Shown here: positions 7,703-16,021 of the stretch, in pieces
Layout: every line of letters starts with the position of its first letter
Position numbering within the stretch: position 1 is the first letter of the stretch
From: Candidatus Albibeggiatoa sp. nov. NOAA
GTDB lineage: Bacteria > Pseudomonadota > Gammaproteobacteria > Beggiatoales > Beggiatoaceae
Assembly (NCBI GenBank): GCA_025800385.1
Contig: JAOXRS010000257.1
Coordinates: forward strand, 62,001 to 126,000
Direction: 5' to 3'
Length of the DNA: 64,000 nt
Position numbers and translations under genes: made by a program
Notes under the pieces: model-generated
Told to the model about the DNA's origin: nothing
Database searches by the model: none
The model's input: only the letters and a program-made list of their open reading frames with translations

Positions 7703-9985
7703 ATGAGATTAAAAACAAAGGTTTATTTATTTTTCTTTATTGCATTGATTTTATTTGGCCTGCCTATGAGCATCACAGGGTATATGTTTATTAAGCAATA
7801 TACCTATGATCTCAATATGAAACTATTTGAACAGCAAGTGCAGCACGCCCAGCATGTGATTGAAACCCATACAAGCTATCAAACCACATCCCAATCAGTA
7901 TTAATTAAAAAAATTCGGCAAGATTTAACTTTACATAGTTTAACGACAGATGGCTATATTCATATTTTTGACCAGTCAGGCAATATTGTATTTAGTAGCA
8001 CCTCTCGCTTTCTGCAAACGTTGCCTGAAGTGAATTTGCAGTATGTGTTACAACATAAAAAGGGCTTGATAACGATAAAAAATGCTGAAATTGACTATTT
8101 AGGCTATTTTTCAACTTATAAGCCATTGGAATGGATCATTATTTCAGGGCATGAAAAACAATATATTTTCACAACAACCAAGGATTATCTGTTTTTTATT
8201 GCTTTAACTGATATGATTACCTTTTTTGTACTGATGCTAGTGATGTTTATGGTTGTCAACGGCATTACTAAACGTCTGCAGCATACATTAATCTCTATGC
8301 AAAAAATTGAGGAAGGGCATTTAGGCATTCAAATACAAACTGAACATAAAGATGAAATTGGCCAAATCGCGCACACCTTTAATAATGTTTCAGAAAAACT
8401 TAAACAAAACTTTGATTTATTAGAACAAAAAGTTTCAGAAAGAACTCAAGCTTTGCTAGAAACCAATCGGCGTTTAGAACAGAAAGTGTTAGAGCATAAA
8501 CGCATTGAAACGGAAGTGGTTCAAACCAATGAAAAATTAGTACAAGAAGTGGTTGAGCGAGAACGCACAGAGCAAGCGTTACGTTATACGTACCAAAAAT
8601 TGCTGTCTTTTACCCAAGAAATTCCAATGGCTTACGTTGAGTGGAATACTGACCTGTTAATTACCAGCTGGAATCCTGCCGCTGAACAAATATTTATTTA
8701 TAGCCCACAACAAGCCATGCACATGCAAGTTTCCAACTTAGTGGCAGCAAAAGATCGGCAGCAAATGCTGGACACGATTTCCCAACTACAAAAAAATAAA
8801 ACCGCTATCCGACAAACCTTAGATAGTGTGACACAAGATCAACGTGAAATTATTTGTACTTGGTATAATATCCCGCTATTTAATGAATACGGCGAAGTGA
8901 TTCAATGGCTTTCTCTGGTGCAAGATGTCACAGAGCAAAAGTTAAATGAAGAAGAAATTATTTTACAAAAAGAAGCATTGCAAATCACATTAGAGCATTT
9001 AGAAAATACGCAAGAAGAATTGATTCAGATTGAAAAAATGGCCGCATTGGGACAAGTGATCGCGGGGGTTGCGCATGAAATTAATACGCCTTTAGGAGCA
9101 ATTCGGTCAGCAATTGGTAATATTAGTGACTTTCTACGCCATGATCTGAGGGAGTTGCCTAAATTTTTCAGTGATTTACCTGAAGACAGACAAGTTGATT
9201 TCTTTCTTTTGTTAGACAGTGCTGCACAACATGAGTCTATTTTATCAACCAAAGAAAAACGTAAGATTAAGAAGCATTTGACTCAGCAATTAATTGAGTA
9301 TCAAATTAGCAACCCTGACCCCATTGCGAGTAAATTGGTAAATATTGGTATTCATAAGGATATTATACCGTTTTTACCATTACTACATTCCGAAGAACGG
9401 GAGTCAATGTTAAAACAGGCTTATTTATTAACCAGTTTGCAACGTAGTGCTTATGCTATTTCAACTGCTTCTGAACGAGCAGGGAGAATTGTTTTTGCAT
9501 TAAAATCTTATGCACGTTATGACCAGTCATCAGAAAAAATCCAAGCAAACATTATCGATGGCATTGAAACTGTGCTGACCTTGTATCATAATCAATTAAA
9601 GCAAGGTGTTGAAGTTGTACGTGAATATCAAGAAATTCCTAATATTTGGTGTTACCCTGATGAGTTAAATCAGCTGTGGTCAAATTTGGTACATAATGCG
9701 CTACAAGCGATGGATTATAGAGGCCAGTTAATTTTAGCAACAGGTGTAGACGGTGACTATGTTTATGTTAAAGTGACAGATACTGGGAAAGGCATTCCTG
9801 ATGAGATTAAATATAAAATATTTCAACCATTTTTTACTACTAAACCTGCGGGTGAAGGTAGTGGTATGGGACTTGGGATTGTAAAGAAAATTGTTGAAAA
9901 GCATGTTGGCAATATAGAAGTGGAAAGTCGTGCAGGCCTCACTTCATTTATAGTCAATTTACCGATTAAAGCTGTGGAACCATAA
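7703..9985 (+). CDS. Transmembrane sensor histidine kinase (Cache-like, HAMP, PAS, kinase)
   Basis: A 760-residue sensor kinase. It has one membrane segment at about residues 7-28, a short periplasmic sensor, a second segment at about 165-187, HAMP, a long coiled coil (about 235-300) and a PAS domain (about 300-420, SWNPAAEQIF). The kinase core follows, with phospho-acceptor His458 in VAHEINTPLGAI. The ATPase has its N box (NLVHNALQAM), G1 (VTDTGKGIP) and G2 (GSGMGLGIV). About 180 residues separate the H and N boxes, noticeably more than usual, because an extra helical stretch (residues about 475-570) is inserted. Its stop codon overlaps the next receiver gene by one base, so it very probably phosphorylates that receiver and the hybrid behind it. 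Confidence 0.93.
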   Translation: MRLKTKVYLFFFIALILFGLPMSITGYMFIKQYTYDLNMKLFEQQVQHAQHVIETHTSYQTTSQSVLIKKIRQDLTLHSLTTDGYIHIFDQSGNIVFSSTSRFLQTLPEVNLQYVLQHKKGLITIKNAEIDYLGYFSTYKPLEWIIISGHEKQYIFTTTKDYLFFIALTDMITFFVLMLVMFMVVNGITKRLQHTLISMQKIEEGHLGIQIQTEHKDEIGQIAHTFNNVSEKLKQNFDLLEQKVSERTQALLETNRRLEQKVLEHKRIETEVVQTNEKLVQEVVERERTEQALRYTYQKLLSFTQEIPMAYVEWNTDLLITSWNPAAEQIFIYSPQQAMHMQVSNLVAAKDRQQMLDTISQLQKNKTAIRQTLDSVTQDQREIICTWYNIPLFNEYGEVIQWLSLVQDVTEQKLNEEEIILQKEALQITLEHLENTQEELIQIEKMAALGQVIAGVAHEINTPLGAIRSAIGNISDFLRHDLRELPKFFSDLPEDRQVDFFLLLDSAAQHESILSTKEKRKIKKHLTQQLIEYQISNPDPIASKLVNIGIHKDIIPFLPLLHSEERESMLKQAYLLTSLQRSAYAISTASERAGRIVFALKSYARYDQSSEKIQANIIDGIETVLTLYHNQLKQGVEVVREYQEIPNIWCYPDELNQLWSNLVHNALQAMDYRGQLILATGVDGDYVYVKVTDTGKGIPDEIKYKIFQPFFTTKPAGEGSGMGLGIVKKIVEKHVGNIEVESRAGLTSFIVNLPIKAVEP

Positions 9986-10389
9986 TGCAAAATACAGCCA
10001 TTTTATGCGTAGATGACGAGGTACTCATTTTAGAAGCGTTGGAAACAGAGTTACACCGCGCTTTTGGGGATCGCTACGTGTATGAATTTGCTGAAAGTGC
10101 AGAAGAAGCATTAGAAATTATGGCTGAACTAGAACAAAGTGCAACAGAATTAAAAGTGGTAATTACAGACTGGTTAATGCCACAAATGCGTGGTGATGAG
10201 CTTTTATTAGAAATTCAGCAAAAACGCCCTAATACGGTTAAAATTGTCCTCACAGGCCAAGCAGACCAACAAGCAATAGAAAAAGCCTGTATTCATTCTC
10301 ATTTAGATTATTGTATTAATAAGCCTTGGGACAGTAAAGCCCTTATTCATCTACTTCAAACTAGCTTAGCACATTATGGATATAAATAG
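9985..10389 (+). CDS. Stand-alone response regulator receiver (CheY-like)
   Basis: A 134-residue protein that is a receiver domain and nothing else. The acidic pocket is in CVDDE near the N-terminus. The phospho-acceptor is Asp62 in VITDWLMP, the conserved Thr is in VLTGQAD and the Lys is in INKPWD. The KPWD ending and LTGQAD segment are typical of receivers found beside RpfG- or HupR-type regulators. It overlaps the kinase gene by one base and the following hybrid gene by 14 bases, so the three are translationally coupled. It is likely to be the direct phosphorylation target of the upstream kinase and could serve as a phosphorelay intermediate or as a diffusible output. Confidence 0.92.
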   Translation: MQNTAILCVDDEVLILEALETELHRAFGDRYVYEFAESAEEALEIMAELEQSATELKVVITDWLMPQMRGDELLLEIQQKRPNTVKIVLTGQADQQAIEKACIHSHLDYCINKPWDSKALIHLLQTSLAHYGYK

Positions 10390-12883
10390 TGACCCTCAGA
10401 AATTAGCCATCTTATGTGTTGATGATGAGCCCAGCATTTTAGATACCCTTGAAATTGAAATCAGTAAAGTACTCGAAGATGAATATTTAATTGAAGTTGC
10501 TGAAAGTGGCGAGGAAGCACTTGAGCTGATCGATGAGTTGACTGCTCAAGAATATGAGATTGCTGTAATTATTTCCGATCATATTATGCCGAACCTCAAA
10601 GGTGATGAATTATTACAGCAAGTCCATCTAAAATTGCCTAATACTTTGAAAATCATGCTGACAGGTCAGGCTGATGTGCAAGCCATTGGCAATGTCATCA
10701 ATAATGCTAAGTTATATCGATATATCCCAAAACCTTGGAATTCTGAAGAATTGCGTCTTATCGTTAAAGATGCTGTGCGTACTTATTTGCATGATAAGAT
10801 GATGGCAGAACAACATGCGAAATTAAAACAATTAGATGCACTAAAAGACCAATTTTTAGCCAATACCTCCCATGAATTACGCACCCCACTCAATGGCATT
10901 ATCGGTGCGTCTGAGTTTTTGCATTCTGAGCTAGGCGATCAACTGACAGATATACAAGAAGAAATGTTGTCGGTTATTACACAAAGCAGTAATCGTTTAT
11001 TGCATCTAGTTAGTGACATTTTAGATTTTTCTTATCTCAAACGTAACGCGATTGTACCCAAATTACAGCCTCTAAATATTGACTTGGTTATACGCAAGGT
11101 ATTGACAGTTTATCAGCCTATTGTCAAACATCGCAGTACCCTATCTTTTGTGAATAATACACAAGCTGATTTGCCATTGGTAATGGCCGATGAGGAACGA
11201 GTTCAACAAGTTTTACATAATTTTATTGATAACGCGCTCAAATTTACCAATGAGGGTGAAGTTGAGATTGCTGCAAAAATCGTATGGCGTGATCCAGATT
11301 TGTATTTATCCGATTATAGTTCTGATGTGCTGGTGACAGCAGAACAATATGACATTGGTGTTGAATCCAGTCACTATGTTGCTATCCATGTTAAAGATAC
11401 AGGTATCGGCATTCCCAAACATAAAATTAGCCGCATTTTTGAATCATTTGAGCAAGTTGATGGGTCTAGTGCGCGTAGTTATGAAGGCTCTGGCTTAGGA
11501 CTCAGTATTGCACAACAGTTAGTGACTCTGCAAAATGGTGAAATCTTTGTCGAGTCCGCTGAAAATCAAGGCTCATGTTTTACTTTCACATTACCACTTG
11601 CATCCGAGCAACAAATTGCAGAAGCCAAAAATGCCCCACCTCCTTTATTTAAAGAACACAGCAACCTTGTCTTATCTCCTCTGGCTGATGTCTTATCTAC
11701 TCAGCACATTGACTCTATTTCCTCAGTTCAGGAAGACGTTGAGCATGATGCAATAAAAGTGCTGTTGGTTGATGACGATTTTGTCAATTTACGTTTGTTA
11801 TCCATTTATTTGTCGACCCAGCCCTACGAAATTATCACAGCGAATTCAGGTGAAAAAGCACTCGCTTTAATTAAAGAAGGTTTACAGCCTGATCTGATTG
11901 CAACTGATGTGATGATGCCTCAAATCGATGGTTATACACTAACTGCAGAAGTACGCAAAAGATGGCACGAAGGTGAGTTACCCATTTTATTATTAAGTGC
12001 TAAAAACCAGCCTGAGGATATTATTCAAGGCTTAACAGTTGGGGCAAACGATTACTTAACCAAACCTATTGCTCGTGAAGAACTGGTTGCGCGGATTGAA
12101 AGCCATCTTAAATTAAAACGCTTACATAATAAAAATACCTTAAAAGAAGCAGAATTAAATATTGCGCGACGGATTCAACAATGGGTTTTACCACGCCAAC
12201 ATGAATTAGATAAATTAGACGATTTAGATATTGCTGGTTTTATGCAGCCCGCTGAAAATATCGGTGGTGATTACTGCGATGTATTAAAATACAATGGGCA
12301 TATTGTGTGTGGAATTGGTGATGTGATTGGGCATGGCTTAGAAAGTAGTGTGCTAATGCTAATGGTACAAACGGCAATGCGCACCCTGTTAGCCCATCAT
12401 GTCACCAGTCCTGAATTATGCCTAAAAGTATTAAATCGAGCATTGTATGACAATATCCAACGCATGAAATTAGATAAAGCACTGACTCTGGCTTTATTTT
12501 CTTATCATAATGGTCGATTGCGTTTTAGTGGTCAGCATGAAATTATTTTGCTAATTACGAAGGATGCCAAAATCAGGCAGATTGATACGACAGATTTGGG
12601 CTTTATCGTGGGTTTAGAACCCAGCATAGAACAATTTGTGTCTGCGATGGAAGTAGAATTACGAGAAGGAGACGGGGTTGTTTTATATTCCGATGGGGTA
12701 ATTGAAGCACGTAATACTGAACATGAAACCTATAGCTTAGAACGCTTATGTGAAGTAGTGAAGCAAAATTGGGATGAGGATGCAACGCAAGTACAACAGG
12801 CAGTTATCAACGATTTGCGTCAACATATTAATGATTCAGCAATTCATGATGATATTACATTATTGGTCATCAAGAAAAAATAG
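10376..12883 (+). CDS. Hybrid regulator: receiver - histidine kinase - receiver - PP2C phosphatase
   Basis: An 835-residue soluble protein with four modules. The N-terminal receiver has phospho-acceptor Asp68 (IISDHIMP). A HisKA/HATPase kinase follows, with His166 in TSHELRTPLNGIIG, G1 DTGIGIP and G2 GSGLGLSI, residues about 145-410. A second receiver has Asp511 (ATDVMMPQIDGY) and KP at about residue 562. The C-terminal SpoIIE/PP2C phosphatase (about 590-835) has GGDYCD, GDVIGHG and LYSDGVIEA. No membrane segment is present. The phosphatase would act on an anti-sigma antagonist or similar Ser/Thr-phosphorylated partner, making a His-Asp relay end in Ser/Thr dephosphorylation. It overlaps the preceding receiver by 14 bases. 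Its phosphatase domain is a near relative of that in the protein at 3081-5192. Confidence 0.93.
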   Translation: MDINSDPQKLAILCVDDEPSILDTLEIEISKVLEDEYLIEVAESGEEALELIDELTAQEYEIAVIISDHIMPNLKGDELLQQVHLKLPNTLKIMLTGQADVQAIGNVINNAKLYRYIPKPWNSEELRLIVKDAVRTYLHDKMMAEQHAKLKQLDALKDQFLANTSHELRTPLNGIIGASEFLHSELGDQLTDIQEEMLSVITQSSNRLLHLVSDILDFSYLKRNAIVPKLQPLNIDLVIRKVLTVYQPIVKHRSTLSFVNNTQADLPLVMADEERVQQVLHNFIDNALKFTNEGEVEIAAKIVWRDPDLYLSDYSSDVLVTAEQYDIGVESSHYVAIHVKDTGIGIPKHKISRIFESFEQVDGSSARSYEGSGLGLSIAQQLVTLQNGEIFVESAENQGSCFTFTLPLASEQQIAEAKNAPPPLFKEHSNLVLSPLADVLSTQHIDSISSVQEDVEHDAIKVLLVDDDFVNLRLLSIYLSTQPYEIITANSGEKALALIKEGLQPDLIATDVMMPQIDGYTLTAEVRKRWHEGELPILLLSAKNQPEDIIQGLTVGANDYLTKPIAREELVARIESHLKLKRLHNKNTLKEAELNIARRIQQWVLPRQHELDKLDDLDIAGFMQPAENIGGDYCDVLKYNGHIVCGIGDVIGHGLESSVLMLMVQTAMRTLLAHHVTSPELCLKVLNRALYDNIQRMKLDKALTLALFSYHNGRLRFSGQHEIILLITKDAKIRQIDTTDLGFIVGLEPSIEQFVSAMEVELREGDGVVLYSDGVIEARNTEHETYSLERLCEVVKQNWDEDATQVQQAVINDLRQHINDSAIHDDITLLVIKKK

Positions 12884-12892
12884 TTAGTTGAA

Positions 12893-12929
12893 GAACATAA
12901 AACAGCCCAATCTAAAAAGTTTTATGTTC
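12893..12929. terminator. AT-rich hairpin between convergent genes
   Basis: GAACATAAAA (12893-12902) and TTTTATGTTC (12920-12929) form a perfect 10-bp stem with a 17-nt loop between the converging hybrid regulator and helicase genes. The stem ends in an A/T pair run and lacks a strong downstream T tract, so termination efficiency is uncertain. Confidence 0.4.
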
Positions 12930-12953
12930 CTCATCAATAAAGCAGGTTAACGA

Positions 12954-14711
12954 TTACTTGCCTTTAAAATGGCGTTTGTTCTGTTTACGGTTTTTATTAC
13001 CACCTTCCCGTTTTTTCCCGCCGCCACTATGATTGCCACCACGACCTCTGCCGCGACTATTACCACCGCCGCCTTTGCGTGATCTTCTTTTCGGACGGTC
13101 ATCACTGCTGCCATCATCTTCAATTTCGACAATATCTAATGTCTTACCGCAAACACGTACTTTTTTAAGATGTTGCAATGTGTCTTTTGACATACCCAAC
13201 GGTAATTTTACCGTAGTATAGGTGGCATAGAATTGAATTTGCCCAATATAACGGCTTTCAATATCTGCTTCATTGGCAATTGCACCGACAATATTTTTTG
13301 GCTCAACGCCATCTTTACGGCCTACTGCCAAGCGGTAAGTCACCCAGTCAATATGGTTCTCATCGCGATCAAGTGGGCTATATTCTTTTGCACTTTTTGG
13401 CATTTGTAATGGGCGTTCACGTTGCGCAAGATAAGCCAAAGCTGCTGCAATATCAGTTAACTCCATTTCATCTTCATGCTGGAACGCATCCAATAACTGA
13501 CGGAAAAAGTCTAAATCTTCCGTGGTGAGTACATCATTGATTTGCTCTTTAAAGCGGGCAATACGTCGGCCACTCACTTCTGCATGAGAAGGTAAACCCA
13601 TCGGTTCAATTGGTTGACGGGTGGCTTGTTCAATCAGGCGCAACATCCGTTTTTCACGTGGTGCAACGAATAAAATTGCTTCACCTTTACGGCCTGCACG
13701 ACCTGTACGACCAATACGGTGCACATAAGTTTCTGTATCGTAAGGCACATCATAGTTAATTACATGACTGATTCGAGGCACATCTAAGCCACGCGCTGCC
13801 ACATCGGTTGCGATAATAATATCAATATCGCCTTTTTTCAGTTTATCGACGGTCTTTTCTCGTACTGCTTGATTCATATCACCATTCAATGCAGACGCAG
13901 CATAGCCCCGTGCTTCCAGTTTTTCAGCCAATTCTTCAGTAGCACTTTTAGTTCGTACAAAGATGATGATGGCATCAAACTGTTCAACTTCTAACATTCG
14001 CGTCAAAGCATCTAATTTGTGTACACCACTGACCAACCAATAGCGTTGTTGGATTGCACTAACTGTAGATGTTTTGGTTTTAATTTTGATTTCAGCAGGG
14101 TTGTCTAAGTATTTATCTGCCACTTTACGTACTGCAGTCGGCATGGTAGCAGAGAATAAAGCAGTCTGATAATCAGAGGGAGCTTGCTCCATAATCCACT
14201 CGACTTCCTCAATAAAGCCCATACGTAACATTTCGTCTGCTTCGTCTAATACTAAAGTGGTTAAGTTTGTCAGGTCTAATGATTTACGTCTTAAATGGTC
14301 AGCGATACGCCCCGGTGTGCCCACAACCACATGTACGCCTCGGCGCAACGGTTGTAATTGTTGGTGCATGGATTGGCCACCATAAATTGGCAGTACGTGA
14401 AAATCAGGCATATGGCGCGCATAACGTTGAAAAGCCTCTGCAACCTGAATCGCTAATTCACGAGTCGGAGTTAAAACCAAGACTTGCGGATAGCGGTTGC
14501 CCAGTTCGATATGAGAAAGTAATGGGAGTGCAAAAGCAGCCGTTTTACCCGTGCCTGTTTGGGCTTGGCCAATTAAATCACGTTTTTCAAGTAATGGAGG
14601 AATAGCAGCAATTTGAATGGGAGAAGGTTCTTCATAGCCGACATCTTTCACTGCTTGGAGTACAGGTTGTGAAAGTGCGAGTTGGGAGAAATCGGTAATT
14701 GTGGCAGACAT
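12954..14711 (-). CDS. deaD: DEAD-box ATP-dependent RNA helicase (DeaD/CsdA type)
   Basis: A 585-residue RNA helicase with all superfamily-2 motifs: Q motif PSPIQIAAIPPLL, AQTGTGKTAAFALPLL, PTRELAIQV, GTPGRI, DEAD, SAT, ARGLDVP and HRIGRTGRAGR. A helical linker and a DbpA-type RNA-binding domain (about residues 465-545, ending TLDIVEIEDD) follow. The tail (about 548-585) is Arg/Gly/Lys-rich and probably binds RNA without a fixed fold. This order is that of DeaD/CsdA, which helps ribosome assembly and mRNA turnover, notably in the cold. DbpA itself is shorter and lacks such a tail. It stands alone and converges with the hybrid regulator gene. The 306-nt upstream gap may hold a long leader, as in E. 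coli deaD, but nothing specific is seen there. Confidence 0.92.
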   Translation of the reverse strand: MSATITDFSQLALSQPVLQAVKDVGYEEPSPIQIAAIPPLLEKRDLIGQAQTGTGKTAAFALPLLSHIELGNRYPQVLVLTPTRELAIQVAEAFQRYARHMPDFHVLPIYGGQSMHQQLQPLRRGVHVVVGTPGRIADHLRRKSLDLTNLTTLVLDEADEMLRMGFIEEVEWIMEQAPSDYQTALFSATMPTAVRKVADKYLDNPAEIKIKTKTSTVSAIQQRYWLVSGVHKLDALTRMLEVEQFDAIIIFVRTKSATEELAEKLEARGYAASALNGDMNQAVREKTVDKLKKGDIDIIIATDVAARGLDVPRISHVINYDVPYDTETYVHRIGRTGRAGRKGEAILFVAPREKRMLRLIEQATRQPIEPMGLPSHAEVSGRRIARFKEQINDVLTTEDLDFFRQLLDAFQHEDEMELTDIAAALAYLAQRERPLQMPKSAKEYSPLDRDENHIDWVTYRLAVGRKDGVEPKNIVGAIANEADIESRYIGQIQFYATYTTVKLPLGMSKDTLQHLKKVRVCGKTLDIVEIEDDGSSDDRPKRRSRKGGGGNSRGRGRGGNHSGGGKKREGGNKNRKQNKRHFKGK

Positions 14712-15017
14712 GTATGAGCCTATAAGTGAACAGCTTTAAACTGGTAGCAGGGTACTGGTTACTGAGAAATAGTCAATCATTTTTTGCTTAAATGCCTTAT
14801 TATTATTCATAATAGTAAGTAATTTGAGCTTTGGACACATTTTTGAGTGGTTTAATACAGGCAATGACTTTGTTAAGTTTTAATTTGTGATATACAGCAT
14901 CAAAGAAACATTTGGTTGAATCCCTATCACAACTTGTTGAATTGTAAAACACTTCAATATTTAGGTTAGAAAATTCAAATATTTCATGTTGTTATTAATA
15001 GTGAGTGAGGAACAACT
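14712..15017. other. Intergenic region upstream of the helicase gene
   Basis: This 306-nt gap holds the promoter and leader of the helicase gene (minus strand) and the 3' flank of the MptE-like gene. It is AT-rich. No open frame, strong hairpin or repeat stands out on either strand. Confidence 0.5.
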
Positions 15018-16004
15018 CTAGCTAATAATATCTTTTAATTCCTCAAGCAAATCTTGAAAAGTTAAAACTGGCTTCAAGCCCATTTTCTGGGAACACATAA
15101 ATGCATTATTTAAGTATATTTGAAGTGGATTTTGAGTGTATAGCAATATATAGATTTGAATGGCTTTAGTATATTGGCTGCACCTAAAGAGGTTGTTTGC
15201 AACTGTTAAGCTGTTCATTTCTGGTGATATTTTCTTGTGAATTTCCTTTAGGAACAGATTGTTCAAAGCTGGGTTTAATGTTGAATCAACACCTTGAGTA
15301 TATAGTAGTTGAACTGGCATTTTAGGAAAAATTTGGCAAGCTCCATTTATTGTACAGTCATAAATTTTACGTCCATCGCTTTGATAGGCATCAAGAGCTG
15401 CTTGATAAGATATTTCGCTGTTAACCAAATCTGGTAAGTCCCATGACTGTCCATGCCCAAAGTATTTAGGATCAAAATGATCGTTGTCGTCGCCTTTTAT
15501 ATAGGAGGCTCTATTTTCTTGTCCCTTTATATGCTGAGAAAAATAGTGATCCATTCCAACAATATAGACTTCTCCAAACCCCATATAATAGATAATTTGT
15601 AATGCAGCATGAGTTACTGTCCAACCTTCATGTACATATTCACAAATATTCTTACTAAAACGTTCTCTAGTTTTAGGTATGTTTGTAGTATTGATATAGT
15701 GAGTATATGGGTTTTCAGGAATAAGTTGAGGGCTAACTCGATTGCTAATAAATTTGACAATATCTAAATTGTTATATTTTTCAGCAGATTGTTCTAGCAC
15801 TTTTTTATTTACAGCAACTAAGTAATCAGGTTTAATAGCAAACTTATCAAATCCCAAAAAAATTTTATTAAGACCAAATAGCTTAACTTTTGTAGTATCA
15901 ATACGAGAAAAGTCTACTTTATTTAAGCTAGAGCCATTACAAAGTAATAGTGCTTTTTCGTATTGATGAATATTTTTAAATTGAGCGAGCTGATTACTTT
16001 TCAT
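15018..16004 (-). CDS. MptE/Maf-like (PF01973-type) putative glycosyltransferase with C-terminal helical module
   Basis: A 328-residue protein. Near the N-terminus it has LLCNGSSLNKVDFS, the Gly-rich nucleotide-binding loop shared by MptE-like proteins, Maf flagellin glycosyltransferases and GT42 sialyltransferases. VTHAALQIIYYMGFGEVYIVGMD (split as two short conserved helices and a strand), the HF-KYFGHGQSW segment and YQAALDAYQSDGRKIYDCT follow in family order. The last 60 or so residues (about 265-328) form a TPR-like helical module (ANNLFRCSQYTKAIQIYILL) that also ends the neighbouring 1305-residue protein. The likely role is transfer of a CMP-activated acidic sugar; this is inferred from the family and from the cytidylyltransferase at 27.7-28.4 kb. 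It ends the minus-strand gene run, 17 nt after the 1305-residue gene. Confidence 0.72.
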   Translation of the reverse strand: MKSNQLAQFKNIHQYEKALLLCNGSSLNKVDFSRIDTTKVKLFGLNKIFLGFDKFAIKPDYLVAVNKKVLEQSAEKYNNLDIVKFISNRVSPQLIPENPYTHYINTTNIPKTRERFSKNICEYVHEGWTVTHAALQIIYYMGFGEVYIVGMDHYFSQHIKGQENRASYIKGDDNDHFDPKYFGHGQSWDLPDLVNSEISYQAALDAYQSDGRKIYDCTINGACQIFPKMPVQLLYTQGVDSTLNPALNNLFLKEIHKKISPEMNSLTVANNLFRCSQYTKAIQIYILLYTQNPLQIYLNNAFMCSQKMGLKPVLTFQDLLEELKDIIS

Positions 16005-16021
16005 GAGCGATAGTTACATGT

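Noticed and set aside
12954..13130. Separate small gene in the helicase tail
   Set aside because: The alternative frames in the Arg/Gly-rich tail are open only because of the repetitive codons; no start signal supports them.
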